A stretch of DNA of 64,000 nt, from the NCBI GenBank assembly GCA_959607715.1, contig CAUHNN010000006.1:1-64000 (forward strand). Direction: 5' to 3'. Positions 33,609-43,206 of this stretch are shown here, in pieces. Source of the stretch: an uncultured Eggerthella sp. Its GTDB lineage: Bacteria > Actinomycetota > Coriobacteriia > Coriobacteriales > Eggerthellaceae. Every line of letters begins with the position of its first letter. The first letter of the stretch is position 1. A model generated the notes under the pieces. That model made no database searches. It was not told where the DNA came from and saw only the letters and a program-made list of their open reading frames with translations. The translations under genes were made by a program, and so were the position numbers.

Positions 33609-34022
33609 TTAGGCGAATCGGACGCGCATGGTCACGTCGCCGACTGCTATCTTGTCGCCGCTCTTGAGCGCGGTGGGTTCAGAGATGTAGACGCCGTTGA
33701 CGGCGGTGCCGTTGGTGGAGCCGAGATCCTCGATGAAGAGGTTCTGGCCCATCAGCACGAAGCGCGCATGGCGCGAGGAGACGTAGTCGGCCCCGATGAC
33801 GATGTCGCTTCCCGGGCTGCGGCCGACGATGACCGGGCCGTGGACGGCGATCTGGACGCCGCGCAGCTCCTTGGGACCCTGCTCGATGGCGACGGTCCAG
33901 GCCTTTTCCTTGCGTCGCTGGCCGCGGACCAGGCCGATTCCCGTTTTCATGATGGCGAAGAGGAACAGGTAGAGCAGCACGACGAAGAGAAGTCGGCCTA
34001 TGAGGAGGATGATGTCGATCAC
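33609..34022 (-). CDS. fhaB: FHA-domain membrane protein FhaB (FipA-like)
   Basis: 137 residues. An N-terminal transmembrane helix (about 5-27) is followed by a cytosolic forkhead-associated domain that binds phosphothreonine: GPVIVGRSPGSDIVI, then SSRHARFV and DLGSTNGTAVNG. In the homologous actinobacterial operon such a protein links PknB signalling to division and cell-wall enzymes. The GTG start has only a poor ribosome-binding site. It follows a hairpin that separates it from fhaA. Confidence 0.9.
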   Translation of the reverse strand: MIDIILLIGRLLFVVLLYLFLFAIMKTGIGLVRGQRRKEKAWTVAIEQGPKELRGVQIAVHGPVIVGRSPGSDIVIGADYVSSRHARFVLMGQNLFIEDLGSTNGTAVNGVYISEPTALKSGDKIAVGDVTMRVRFA

Positions 34023-34052
34023 GGGGTGCCTATCTGAGTGGTTCGATCGGGT

Positions 34053-34093
34053 AATGAAAGGGGCCGCGCGTTTTCGTGCGCGGCCCCTTTTCG
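34053..34093. terminator. Hairpin between fhaA and fhaB
   Basis: A perfect 13-base stem AAAGGGGCCGCGC / GCGCGGCCCCTTT (34057-34069 and 34078-34090) lies in the 78-base gap. In the operon direction only a short T-run follows, so it may be a partial terminator that sets the fhaA to fhaB expression ratio. Confidence 0.65.
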
Positions 34094-34100
34094 TTCGATG

Positions 34101-35003
34101 TTAATTGAAGGTGAAGAGGAACGTGGTGGTGCCGAGGGTCACGCGATCGCCTTCCTGGAGCATGATGGAGGCGATGTGGCGCCCGTTGACGAGGGTGCCG
34201 TTGGTGGAGCCCAGATCGGCGATGCTCCATGCCCCCGCCGATTCACGGCGGATCTCGGCGTGGGTGCGGCTCACGTTGAGATCCTCTATGGCGATGTCGC
34301 TCGAGAGGGCGCGGCCCATCACGATGCGGTCCTGCGCAAGCGGGAAGGACCGGTTAGTGGTCAGGTCGATCAGGCGCGGCTGCTGCTGGTTGGCGTGGCG
34401 TGCCGGCGCGGGGTAGGGCTGCTCGTCGAAGCGCATGGTCTGCGGAGCGGGCGCGACCTGCGGCATCGGTGCAGCCGGAACCTCGTCGTTCATGACGTCG
34501 ATGCCGGACGAGGCGTAGTCGTTCTGACGGGGAGCAGCGGCCGGCGCCGGCGCGGGGCGCTGGGAGGGAAGCGGGGAGTGGGGCTGAAGGCCGTAGCGTT
34601 CCATTTCCTCTTCGCGCAGCTGCTCGATGATGGGGGCGGAGACAAGCTCGGCGATGATGTCGAACTTGCCCTGCTTCAGCTCGTCGTCGACGATGAAGCG
34701 CACGAGGGGCGCCCCATCCATGGCGAGGCCCATTTCCTGGGCCTTGGCGCGCAGGTAGGTTTCGGTTTCCCCGGCAAGCGTGGGGTAGTACCCGAAAAGA
34801 CGCTCGTCGTCGTCGGGGTTGACCAAGACGGTGTAGAGGGTCGGCGCGAATTCCTTGCCGGCGCCTACCATCTTCTCGCGGCGCATCTGCTTCTCGGCCT
34901 TCTTCGCGATCTGGACGGGGCTGATGGGGGCGTCGAAGAACTTATCACCCATTCCTTCGAAGCCGTCTTCCATACGGCGTTCGAACTTCGAGAAAAACCC
35001 CAT
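34101..35003 (-). CDS. fhaA: DUF3662 and FHA domain protein FhaA
   Basis: 300 residues, cytosolic. The N-terminal DUF3662 domain (MGFFSKFERRMEDGFEG, SPVQIAKKAEKQMRRE) is joined by a Pro/Ala-rich linker (about 150-215) to a C-terminal FHA domain with IVMGRALSSDIAI, SRTHAEIR and DLGSTNGTLVNG. In mycobacteria the homologue binds phosphorylated partners such as the MurJ flippase complex. It leads the operon. AGGAG precedes the ATG, and an inverted repeat lies 30-58 bases upstream. Confidence 0.94.
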   Translation of the reverse strand: MGFFSKFERRMEDGFEGMGDKFFDAPISPVQIAKKAEKQMRREKMVGAGKEFAPTLYTVLVNPDDDERLFGYYPTLAGETETYLRAKAQEMGLAMDGAPLVRFIVDDELKQGKFDIIAELVSAPIIEQLREEEMERYGLQPHSPLPSQRPAPAPAAAPRQNDYASSGIDVMNDEVPAAPMPQVAPAPQTMRFDEQPYPAPARHANQQQPRLIDLTTNRSFPLAQDRIVMGRALSSDIAIEDLNVSRTHAEIRRESAGAWSIADLGSTNGTLVNGRHIASIMLQEGDRVTLGTTTFLFTFN

Positions 35004-35032
35004 ACTGTACTCCTATCGCTTTTGCCTTGTGC

Positions 35033-35061
35033 GGCATGATGTTCCAACGTCCAATCATGCC
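35033..35061. promoter_or_regulatory. Inverted repeat upstream of the cell-wall operon
   Basis: GGCATGAT (35033-35040) and ATCATGCC (35054-35061) form a perfect 8-base inverted repeat with a 13-base spacer, upstream of fhaA. It could be a regulator-binding site. No consensus promoter is clear beside it. Confidence 0.45.
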
Positions 35062-35213
35062 ATATTTGCAGGGAGAGGAACAGTTTTTCACGCAAGCGTC
35101 ATTTACTTGTGTCTCTATTTACCTGAATAGATCGACCCTGATGGGGCCGCGTCTTCTATCGGGGTGTTTGGCCTGCTGGGCATCGCGCGTGTATCGACGG
35201 AGGAAAAAGGCGC

Positions 35214-35242
35214 TTGCAACTGAAGATAAGGTGCGTTATTCT
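35214..35242 (+). promoter_or_regulatory. Promoter of tRNA-Leu
   Basis: -35 TTGCAA (35214-35219), 17-base spacer, -10 TATTCT (35237-35242), 24 bases before the tRNA. Confidence 0.7.
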
Positions 35243-35266
35243 GTCACTCGCACTTTTGCTGCACAT

Positions 35267-35353
35267 GCGGGTGTGGCGGAATTGGCAGACGCGTACGGTT
35301 CAGGTCCGTATGAGCTCCGGCTCATGAAGGTTCAAGTCCTTTCACCCGCACCA
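35267..35353 (+). tRNA. tRNA-Leu, anticodon CAG
   Basis: Class II tRNA of 87 nt with encoded CCA. Acceptor GCGGGTG/CACCCGC, anticodon stem TACGG/CCGTA with loop TTCAGGT giving CAG, long variable arm TGAGCTCCGGCTCA, T-arm AAGGTTCAAGTCCTT. Confidence 0.97.
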
Positions 35354-35362
35354 TTTGAGTTT

Positions 35363-35388
35363 AAGCATCCCTTCGGGGGTGCTTTTTT
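35363..35388 (+). terminator. Intrinsic terminator of tRNA-Leu
   Basis: AAGCATCCC-TTC-GGGGGTGCTT hairpin followed by TTTT. Confidence 0.85.
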
Positions 35389-35445
35389 GTATCATGGAGC
35401 GCGTTATCTTTTTTTGTGTGCACAATTCGTTAGGAGCGCAAGCCA

Positions 35446-36612
35446 ATGAAGCACATCCATTGCCTGAACAACATCTCTTCCCATGGCACCGACCTGCTCG
35501 ATCCCGAGAAATACGTCCTCACCGACTCGTTCGACGAGGCTGAGGGCATTCTGGTTCGCAGTGCGGCAATGCACGATATGGAGTTCCCCGCAGGCCTGCG
35601 CGCAATCGCACGTGCCGGTGCGGGCGTCAACAACATTCCCCTCGAGCGCTGCGCCGACGAGGGCATCGTCGTTTTCAACACCCCCGGCGCGAACGCCAAC
35701 GCCGTCAAGGAGATCGTCTTGATGTCGCTTCTGCTCGGCAGCCGCGGCATCCTCGGCGGCATCGAGTGGTGCCGTGCGAACGCCGACAACGACAACATCG
35801 CCAAGGACGCCGAGAAGGCCAAGAAGAAGTTCGCCGGTCATGAGATCAAGGGCAAGAAGCTCGGTGTTATCGGCCTCGGCGCCATTGGAGCCGAAGTCGC
35901 CAACGCCGCCGTCGAGCTGGGCATGGACGTCTACGGCTACGACCCCTTTGTCTCGGTCAGCGCCGCATGGAAGATCTCGAGCCCCGTTCACCACATCACC
36001 GACCTCGCCGACATCTTCCGCACCTGCGACTACATCACCATCCACGTGCCGGCCGTCAAGGACACCATCGGCATGATCGGCGCGCACGAGTGCTCCATGA
36101 TGAAGGAGGGCGTCGTCCTGCTCAACTTCTCGCGTGACACCCTGGTCGACAACGCCGCGCTTTCCGTCGTCCTCGATTCGGGTCGCGTGAAGGCCTACAT
36201 CACCGACTTCGCCACCCCTGAGGTCATGAAGATGAAGAACGCCGTCGTCCTGCCCCACTTGGGCGCATCCACGGCTGAGGCCGAGGACAACTGCGCGATC
36301 ATGGCCGTCCGCGAGATGACCGACTACTTCGAGAACGGCAACATCACCAACTCTGTGAATTATCCCGCGCTCGACATGGGCGTCTGCCCCGAGGGCATGA
36401 CGCGCATCTCGCTTCTTCACAAGAACGTTCCCAACATGATCGGTCAGATCACCAATGTGTTGGGTGCCGAGAGCGTCAACATCGCCAATCTCTCGAACAA
36501 GGCGCGCGGCAATTACGCCTATACCATGATCGACCTCGACCAGGAGCCCTCCGAGGAGGTCATCGCGAGCCTTCGCGCGATCGAGGGCGTCCGTCGCCTG
36601 CGCCTGATCTAG
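35446..36612 (+). CDS. serA: D-3-phosphoglycerate dehydrogenase
   Basis: First step of serine synthesis from 3-phosphoglycerate. The 388-residue protein has the D-isomer-specific 2-hydroxyacid dehydrogenase fold. GAGVNNIP, the NAD-binding GVIGLGAIGAEVANAA, the catalytic Arg in NFSRDTLVDN and the His in LPHLGASTAEAEDNCA are present. A C-terminal ACT domain starts about residue 325, usually the serine-feedback site. AGGAG precedes the ATG. It is shorter than the long SerA type because the intervening domain is absent. It appears to be a single-gene transcript, with a terminator after it. Confidence 0.94.
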   Translation: MKHIHCLNNISSHGTDLLDPEKYVLTDSFDEAEGILVRSAAMHDMEFPAGLRAIARAGAGVNNIPLERCADEGIVVFNTPGANANAVKEIVLMSLLLGSRGILGGIEWCRANADNDNIAKDAEKAKKKFAGHEIKGKKLGVIGLGAIGAEVANAAVELGMDVYGYDPFVSVSAAWKISSPVHHITDLADIFRTCDYITIHVPAVKDTIGMIGAHECSMMKEGVVLLNFSRDTLVDNAALSVVLDSGRVKAYITDFATPEVMKMKNAVVLPHLGASTAEAEDNCAIMAVREMTDYFENGNITNSVNYPALDMGVCPEGMTRISLLHKNVPNMIGQITNVLGAESVNIANLSNKARGNYAYTMIDLDQEPSEEVIASLRAIEGVRRLRLI

Positions 36613-36637
36613 CGGGCGCACCGTCGGTTCTTTCGGG

Positions 36638-36664
36638 AAGGGAGGCTTCGGCCTCCCTTTTCTC
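36638..36664 (+). terminator. Intrinsic terminator of serA
   Basis: AAGGGAGGC-TTCG-GCCTCCCTT hairpin followed by TTCTC. Confidence 0.85.
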
Positions 36665-36697
36665 ATACGCATCGGTTGCAAGGAAAAGGGAGGTCAG

Positions 36698-37522
36698 ATG
36701 GGGACCGGATCGAAGAGGGACGGCGGTTTCGTGTCGTCGATCGTCAAGAACGCCCAGGCAAGGCCGGGCGTCTTCGCGGTATATCTGATCGCGCGTGTGG
36801 GCCTTGTGATCCTGCTCGTCGAATGCGTGTTGGCCGGGCGCTACGAGTACGCGCTTCTGTGCGTCTTGGTGGCGGCGCTTCTGTACGTGCCCGACTTCAT
36901 TGAGCGCAAGATGTCGGTTGAGCTGCCCGACGTTCTCGAGATCATAATCATCTTCTTCATCATCGCCGCTGAAGTGCTCGGGGAAATGGGCTCTTTCTAC
37001 GTGAAGATCCCGTACTGGGATACCATGCTCCATACGCTCTGGGGTTTCCTTGCTGCGGGCATCGGTTTTTCGCTCGTCGATATACTTAACCGCAGCGACT
37101 CAACGAGCCTCAATCTGACGCCTTTGTTCATGGCCGTGGTGGCGTTTTGCTTCTCCATGTCCGTCGGCGCGCTGTGGGAGCTGTTCGAGTACGCGATGGA
37201 CAGCTTCCTTGGTTTCGACATGCAGAAGGACACCTGGGTAACGGCGTTCGGGTCGGTTGCGCTCGACCCCACCAACAGCAACGTCGTCGTTCCCGTGACG
37301 GACATCGCCTCCACGCAGATCACGCTTGCGTCGGGCGAGGTGATCGTGCTTGACGGCTACCTCGACATCGGGATCCACGACAGCATGGCCGACCTGTTCG
37401 TCAACATGATCGGCGCTTCGGTGTTTTCCCTCATCGGCTTCGCCTTCGTGAAGGGCCAGGGAAGAAGCGGAAAGCGGAGCTTGGCGCGCCATTTCATTCC
37501 GCGCGTGAAGAAGGGGGACTAG
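36698..37522 (+). CDS. Multi-helix membrane protein, DUF2238 (YjdF)-like
   Basis: 274 residues with about six predicted helices. Conserved-looking polar motifs lie in the membrane: YWDTMLHTLWGFLAAGIGF, then SVGALWELFEYAMDS and IHDSMADLFVNMIGASVFS. The Asp-x-x-x-His, Trp-Glu and Asp-x-x-x-Asn pattern resembles the DUF2238 family, whose function is unknown. The family assignment is by pattern only. AAGGGAGG precedes the ATG. It converges with rnhA, 9 bases between stops. Confidence 0.7.
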   Translation: MGTGSKRDGGFVSSIVKNAQARPGVFAVYLIARVGLVILLVECVLAGRYEYALLCVLVAALLYVPDFIERKMSVELPDVLEIIIIFFIIAAEVLGEMGSFYVKIPYWDTMLHTLWGFLAAGIGFSLVDILNRSDSTSLNLTPLFMAVVAFCFSMSVGALWELFEYAMDSFLGFDMQKDTWVTAFGSVALDPTNSNVVVPVTDIASTQITLASGEVIVLDGYLDIGIHDSMADLFVNMIGASVFSLIGFAFVKGQGRSGKRSLARHFIPRVKKGD

Positions 37523-37531
37523 CCCAGGCGG

Positions 37532-38014
<483 letters not shown>

Positions 38015-38063
38015 GTGGTTCGGTTCCTTTCGGGGCGCGCGGATGAGCGCAGGTGGTCTTCGT

Positions 38064-38645
38064 TTACTTGCAGGCGCGTTCGATCAGGCGGCGCAGCTCA
38101 TCGAATCCGGTGCCCTTTTCCGACGAGCACACGACGATCTCGATGTCCGAGGGGAGGTCGAGCTGCTTGCGGATGGCCGCTTTCTGCTTGGCCGCGGCGC
38201 TGCGGCTGACCTTGTCGGCTTTGGTGAGCGCGATGATGAACGGCAGCTGGCATTCGCGAAGGAACGCGACCATCTGCTCGTCGAGCTTGGTGGCGGGGTG
38301 GCGGATGTCGATGAGGGAAACGACGAGGGCGTAGTAGCGGTACTGGTCGAAGTACCCGTCGATCATCTCTGCCCAGCGGGCCTTTTCCGACTTCGCGACT
38401 TTGGCGTAGCCGTAGCCGGGCAGGTCGACGAAGTGGATTTCGTCGGTGACGAAGAAGTTGATGGTGCTCGTTTTGCCGGGCATCTGCGATACCTTGGCGA
38501 GTTTCTTGCGGTTGAAGAGGCGGTTGATCAAAGACGACTTGCCGACGTTCGATCGGCCGACGAAGGACACCTCGGGATGCGTCGACGGGGGGATCTGGGC
38601 CGAGGTGCCGTAGGCTCCCTTGAATTCGACGAGGTTGTAGTTCAT
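38064..38645 (-). CDS. engB: Ribosome biogenesis GTP-binding protein EngB (YihA/YsxC)
   Basis: Essential-type GTPase of 193 residues acting in large ribosomal subunit assembly. G1 is GRSNVGKSS, G2 includes GKTSTINFF, G3 is VDLPGYGYAKV and G4 is TKADKV. The DLPGYGYA segment identifies EngB. GGAGAG precedes the ATG. A possible -10 box TATCAT lies about 34 bases upstream on the minus strand. Confidence 0.95.
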   Translation of the reverse strand: MNYNLVEFKGAYGTSAQIPPSTHPEVSFVGRSNVGKSSLINRLFNRKKLAKVSQMPGKTSTINFFVTDEIHFVDLPGYGYAKVAKSEKARWAEMIDGYFDQYRYYALVVSLIDIRHPATKLDEQMVAFLRECQLPFIIALTKADKVSRSAAAKQKAAIRKQLDLPSDIEIVVCSSEKGTGFDELRRLIERACK

Positions 38646-38826
38646 GTTCTCTCCGCTTCGGTTCGGTTTGGATTATCAATGATACCTTCGCCGGTCGTTG
38701 CTGCGAACGGGGATAATGGATGACCAAACGACAAACACGTATGCGCCTGGTTCGGGGCGCCGATGGCCTTGCGTCGTTTCCGCCCGCATTCTCGGGCGGA
38801 TGCACCGGGCAAGATAGGAGCGTTCG

Positions 38827-39588
38827 ATGGATCAGGCCGAGCAGGTTGTGAGGGCCATCACGGGCGGTGATCTGCTCGCTAAGGTGGTCGTGGCCGTGGT
38901 CATCGTCGCCATCACGGCGGCGGTGTCGCATCTTCTGGTGAAGTGGCTGCGCCATATCATGAGCAAGGATAGCAACCAGATCCCCCAAAGCTCCATTTTC
39001 GTGAACATCGTGCGCGGCATCGTGTGGGGCATCGGAGCCTGCTTCGTGCTCGACGCCTGCTTCGGCGTGAACATGTCAGCGCTCATCGCGGCGCTCGGCG
39101 TCGGCGGCATCGCCATCTCCCTGGGTTTCCAGGACACGCTTTCCAACCTCATCGGCGGCACGCAGATATCGCTCATGCGCATCGTCTCGCCTGGCGACAA
39201 CATACAGGTGGGCTCCAGCAAGGGCGTGGTGCAGGACGTGACCTGGCGCCATGCGACCATCAAGAACCGTCTGGGCGAAACGGTGATCATCCCGAATTCG
39301 GTCATCTCCAAGAACGCGGTGGTCCACCTTCCGCCGGTTGAGCGCCTGTCCGTGCCGTTTATGGTGACGGGCCATGGTGATCTGGACGCCGTGGCGGATC
39401 GGGTGCGGAAAACGGCGCGCGAGACCGCGCTCGAGTTCGCTGGCGTCGTCGAGGACCCGACGGTCCTGTTCACGGAAATCACCGCCGAGGGACTGGTGGG
39501 CAAGGTGGTCCTCGAGATCGACGACGCCGCCCAGGCGACGCCGGTGTCCGACGCCATCACGCGTGCCATCGCGCCTCTCGTTCGCTAG
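38827..39588 (+). CDS. Small-conductance mechanosensitive channel, MscS family
   Basis: 253 residues. Three predicted helices include the pore-lining region ALIAALGVGGIAISLGFQDT, followed by the conserved beta domain (GDNIQVGSSKGVVQDVTWRH, IIPNSVISKNAVV) and a cytosolic alpha/beta domain. It would open on hypo-osmotic shock to release solutes. TAGGAG precedes the ATG. It is divergent from engB. Short compared with E. coli MscS (286). Confidence 0.92.
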   Translation: MDQAEQVVRAITGGDLLAKVVVAVVIVAITAAVSHLLVKWLRHIMSKDSNQIPQSSIFVNIVRGIVWGIGACFVLDACFGVNMSALIAALGVGGIAISLGFQDTLSNLIGGTQISLMRIVSPGDNIQVGSSKGVVQDVTWRHATIKNRLGETVIIPNSVISKNAVVHLPPVERLSVPFMVTGHGDLDAVADRVRKTARETALEFAGVVEDPTVLFTEITAEGLVGKVVLEIDDAAQATPVSDAITRAIAPLVR

Positions 39589-39737
39589 AACGCGTCTCTG
39601 TGCGCAATCCCCCTCATTTCCCCTCGCGGCTTCTTTATGTGCGGATGCGAGCGCAAGGGGCGTATTTGCTATCATGGGAACGTTCTGGAGGCGTTTGGCC
39701 GCGCAGGCTGGGCGCGTATGAAGACGAAGGAATGTCC

Positions 39738-40046
39738 ATGACGCAACATCTCACTGAAAAGGACGTGCGCGACATCGCCACGTACGCCCGCATCGGGCTC
39801 AACGATGAAGAAGTCACGGCGATGACCGCCGACCTGAACAGCATCATCGAGAGCCTGAAGCCCATCACCGAATACGACCTCGATGGAGTGGAGCCCACGT
39901 TCCATCCGATCGGAAGCCTTTCCAATGTCATGAGGGAAGACGTCGAGGGCGAAAGCTTCACTCAGGAAGTGGCCCTGTCCAACGCGCCCAAGCAGCAGGA
40001 CGGCAGCTTCCTCATCCCCGCGATTCTCGGTGGAGGTGACCAGTAA
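39738..40046 (+). CDS. gatC: Asp-tRNA(Asn)/Glu-tRNA(Gln) amidotransferase subunit C
   Basis: 102-residue linker subunit that wraps around GatA and GatB. It starts LTEKDVRDIATYARIGLNDE and contains VEPTFHPI and MREDV, typical of GatC. ATG 39738 is favoured over ATG 39732 because GAAGGA (39725-39730) is then 7 bases away. Its stop overlaps the gatA start (TAATG). A -10-like TATCAT lies at 39670-39675. Confidence 0.93.
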   Translation: MTQHLTEKDVRDIATYARIGLNDEEVTAMTADLNSIIESLKPITEYDLDGVEPTFHPIGSLSNVMREDVEGESFTQEVALSNAPKQQDGSFLIPAILGGGDQ

Positions 40047-41539
40047 TGAGCAAGGCGTTTTCCGAATTCTCCGTCGCCGAGATCCAGGAGGGTTTGGCCT
40101 CCGGCGATTTCAGCGCAACCGAAGTGGCCAAGGACTCCCTTGGACGCATCGCGTCGGCCGACCAGGCCGTCCATGCCTACCTCGAGGTGACCGAAGAGGC
40201 GGCACTCGCCGCTGCCGCGCGCATCGACGCCGCCATTGTCGAGGGCGACCTCGAGAAGCTCGGCCCCCTGGCGGGCGTCCCTGTGGCTTTCAAGGACAAC
40301 ATGAACATGACGGGAACGCACACCACCTGTTCTTCTCGCATGCTTGAAAACTACGTTTCCCCCTATACCGCGACCTGCGTCGACAAGATCATCCAGGCCG
40401 GCGGTATCCCGCTTGGCAAGCTGAACATGGACGAATTCGCCTTCGGTTCCTCCACGGAGACCTCCGCATTCGGCCGCACGTTCAACCCCTGGGACCTTGA
40501 GCGCGTTCCGGGCGGCTCTTCGGGCGGTTCGGCCGCTGCCGTCGCCGCGGGCCTCGCCACGCTCACCCTCGGTTCCGACACGGGCGGATCCATCCGTCAG
40601 CCCGGCAGCTTCTGCGGCGTCGTCGCCGTGAAGCCCACCTACGGCGTGGTTTCCCGCTACGGCGTCGTCGCCTTCGGCAGCTCGCTCGACCAGGTGGGCC
40701 CCTTCGCCCGCAGCGTCGAGGACGCGGCGCTCGCCATGAACGCCCTTGCCGGCCATGATCCTCTTGACTGCACAAGCCAGCCGGTCTCCACCGACTTCAC
40801 TGTCAACCTTGCCGAAGGCGTGAGCGGTATGCGTATCGGCGTCGTCCCCGCCTTCATGGAGGCCGAGGGCCTCGATGCCGAGGTCCGCGCGAAGGTGACC
40901 GAGGCCATCGAGCATCTGCGCTCCCTCGGCGCCGAGATCGTCGAGGTCGAGCTCCCCAATGCGCAGGCGGCCATGAGCGCCTATTACGTTCTCGGTCCCT
41001 GCGAGGCGTTCTCGAACCTGGCTCGCTTCGACTCGGTGCGCTACGGCTACTGCGACCCTGGTCATAAAGACCTCGGCGGCCAGTACGAGGCGTCCCGCTC
41101 TGGCGGCTTCGGCCCCGAGGCCCGTCGTCGCATCATGCTCGGCAGCTACCTGCTGTCCGCCGGCGTCTACGAGAAGTATTACTACCCTGCTCAGCAGGTC
41201 CGCACGCTGATCACCCAGGATTACGTGAAGGCCTACGAGAAGGTCGACTGCATCGTGGCCCCCGTCAGCCCGCGCACGGCATTCAAGTTCGGCGAGATGG
41301 CCGACCCCACGTCCATGTACCTGTCCGATATGTTCACCATCTCGATCAACATCGCCGGCAACGGCGGCATGAGCATGCCGGTCGGCCTCGGCGCCGATTC
41401 GGGATTGCCGGTGGGCGTCCAGCTGATCAGTCCGGCGTTCAAGGACGAGAACATGCTGCGCGTGGCCGCGGCTCTGGAGACGGTGTACGGACCGGCGCCC
41501 GTTGCGCCTGCATTCGCCGACGGAAAGGTAGGTGCCTAA
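40046..41539 (+). CDS. gatA: Asp-tRNA(Asn)/Glu-tRNA(Gln) amidotransferase subunit A
   Basis: Amidase-signature glutaminase of 497 residues that supplies ammonia to GatB. The catalytic Ser-cisSer-Lys triad is visible: Lys in VPVAFKDNMNM, the Ser-rich loop VPGGSSGGSAAAVAAGLA, and GSDTGGSIRQPGSFCG. It is the middle gene of gatCAB. Presence of GatCAB implies indirect Gln-tRNA or Asn-tRNA synthesis in this organism. Confidence 0.97.
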   Translation: MSKAFSEFSVAEIQEGLASGDFSATEVAKDSLGRIASADQAVHAYLEVTEEAALAAAARIDAAIVEGDLEKLGPLAGVPVAFKDNMNMTGTHTTCSSRMLENYVSPYTATCVDKIIQAGGIPLGKLNMDEFAFGSSTETSAFGRTFNPWDLERVPGGSSGGSAAAVAAGLATLTLGSDTGGSIRQPGSFCGVVAVKPTYGVVSRYGVVAFGSSLDQVGPFARSVEDAALAMNALAGHDPLDCTSQPVSTDFTVNLAEGVSGMRIGVVPAFMEAEGLDAEVRAKVTEAIEHLRSLGAEIVEVELPNAQAAMSAYYVLGPCEAFSNLARFDSVRYGYCDPGHKDLGGQYEASRSGGFGPEARRRIMLGSYLLSAGVYEKYYYPAQQVRTLITQDYVKAYEKVDCIVAPVSPRTAFKFGEMADPTSMYLSDMFTISINIAGNGGMSMPVGLGADSGLPVGVQLISPAFKDENMLRVAAALETVYGPAPVAPAFADGKVGA

Positions 41540-43126
41540 ATGAAGAAGCTCGAAGAGGTTCTCCAGGATTGGGAAGCGGTCATCGGCCTTGAGGTCCACG
41601 CCGAGCTGACCACGCTCGAGACGAAGATGTTCTGCAGCTGCAAGCTCGAGTTCGGCGCTGAGCCCAATACCCATACCTGCCCGGTGTGCCTGGGTCTTCC
41701 CGGCGCGTTGCCCGTGCCCAACAAGGCCGCCATCGAATCCATCGTTCTTGCCGGCCTCGCGACCAACTGCGATATCGAGAAGCGCTCGATGTTCTATCGC
41801 AAGAACTACATGTACCCCGATATGTCGAAGAACTTCCAGACCACGCAGGGCCCGATCGCCTTCTGCATGCGTGGTCACCTCGATCTCGACGTCGACGGGC
41901 CGGCAGCCCGCGAGCGCATCGATCTGGGCGACCTGAAGCCCGGCGAGCGCGGCGAAGAGGGATCCACGGCAGTCAACGTCGTCCGCACCGAAGAGGGATA
42001 CGTGGCCCATGTGGGTATCGAGCGCATCCATATGGAGGAAGACGCCGGCAAGATGATCCACGTCGGCGGCGGCGAAGGCCGCATCGCGGGCGCAACGCAT
42101 TCGTTGGTCGACTACAACCGTGCCGGCACCCCGCTGATCGAGCTGGTCACCCAACCCGATCTTCGCACGCCCGAAGAGGCGCGCCTGTTCATGCAGAAGC
42201 TGCGCCAGATCTACCTGGCCATCGGAATTTCCGACTGTTCGATGGAGGAGGGCTCGCTGCGCTGCGACGGCAACGTGTCGCTTCGTCGCCGTGGCTCCAA
42301 GGAGCTGGGCACCAAGACCGAGCTGAAGAACATGAACTCCTTCAAGAACCTCCACGACGGCCTGGCTTACGAGATCTGCCGTCAGGCCGAGGTCCTGGAG
42401 GAGGGCGGCATCATCTACCAGGAGACTCGCCACTGGGATCCGAGCGCCAAGCGCACCATCGTCATGCGCGTCAAGGAGACCGCTGACGACTACCGCTTGT
42501 TCCCCGAGCCCGATTTGGCTCCTTACGATCTGTCCGATGAGTTCATCGAAGGTGTTCGCGCCAAGCTTCCCGAGCTTCCCGATCAGAAGGCCAAGCGCTT
42601 CGAATCCGAGTTCGGCTTGTCCGCCTACGATGCGCGCCACCTGGTCGAGCATCGCTCCACCTCGAACTTCTTCGAGGCGTGCATGGCGGCCGCCGACGAC
42701 GTGAAGCTGGCGAAACCCCTTGCCAACCTCGTGATCAACGATGTGGCGGCCTACGCCAACGCCACCGGCGTGTCGGACATGGCGGAAACGCCGTTGACCC
42801 CCGCACGCGCGGTCGAGCTGATCAAGCTGCTCGCCGAAGACGCCATTTCCTCCAAGCAGGCCAAGGAAGTCTTCGCCGCTGTGCTCGATGAGGACAAGGA
42901 TCCTGCCGCTGTGATCGAGGAGCGCGGCATGAAGCAGGTCTCCGACACCGGCGCCATCGAGGCCGTCGTCGACGGCGTCCTGGCCGCTTTCCCCGATAAG
43001 GTGGAGCAGTACAAGGGCGGCAAGACCGGTCTTCTGGGCTTTTTCGTGGGTCAGTGCATGAAGGAGATGAAGGGCCAGGGCAACCCCAAGGTCATCAACG
43101 AGCTTCTGGCTAAAAGGCTCTCGTAG
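41540..43126 (+). CDS. gatB: Asp-tRNA(Asn)/Glu-tRNA(Gln) amidotransferase subunit B
   Basis: Activates and amidates mischarged tRNA; 528 residues. It has WEAVIGLEVHAELTT, zinc-type cysteines in FCSCKLEFG and THTCPVCLGLPG, RKNYMYPDMSKNFQ and the C-terminal YqeY-like tail domain. It begins directly after the gatA stop, and a strong terminator follows. An insertion near residues 130-145 (GDLKPGERGEEGSTAVN) slightly lengthens it compared with the usual ~480. Confidence 0.97.
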   Translation: MKKLEEVLQDWEAVIGLEVHAELTTLETKMFCSCKLEFGAEPNTHTCPVCLGLPGALPVPNKAAIESIVLAGLATNCDIEKRSMFYRKNYMYPDMSKNFQTTQGPIAFCMRGHLDLDVDGPAARERIDLGDLKPGERGEEGSTAVNVVRTEEGYVAHVGIERIHMEEDAGKMIHVGGGEGRIAGATHSLVDYNRAGTPLIELVTQPDLRTPEEARLFMQKLRQIYLAIGISDCSMEEGSLRCDGNVSLRRRGSKELGTKTELKNMNSFKNLHDGLAYEICRQAEVLEEGGIIYQETRHWDPSAKRTIVMRVKETADDYRLFPEPDLAPYDLSDEFIEGVRAKLPELPDQKAKRFESEFGLSAYDARHLVEHRSTSNFFEACMAAADDVKLAKPLANLVINDVAAYANATGVSDMAETPLTPARAVELIKLLAEDAISSKQAKEVFAAVLDEDKDPAAVIEERGMKQVSDTGAIEAVVDGVLAAFPDKVEQYKGGKTGLLGFFVGQCMKEMKGQGNPKVINELLAKRLS

Positions 43127-43166
43127 GGGTTTCTTCGGCGTTTGCGACGCGCCGATGCTTTTGTTC

Positions 43167-43206
43167 GGCGCCCGTCGGCGGCTTCGTGCCGCACGGGCGC
43201 CTTTTT
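43167..43206 (+). terminator. Intrinsic terminator of gatCAB
   Basis: GGCGCCCGT (43167-43175) pairs with ACGGGCGCC (43193-43201), and an inner GCGGC/GTGCCGC region also pairs. TTTTT follows. Confidence 0.9.
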
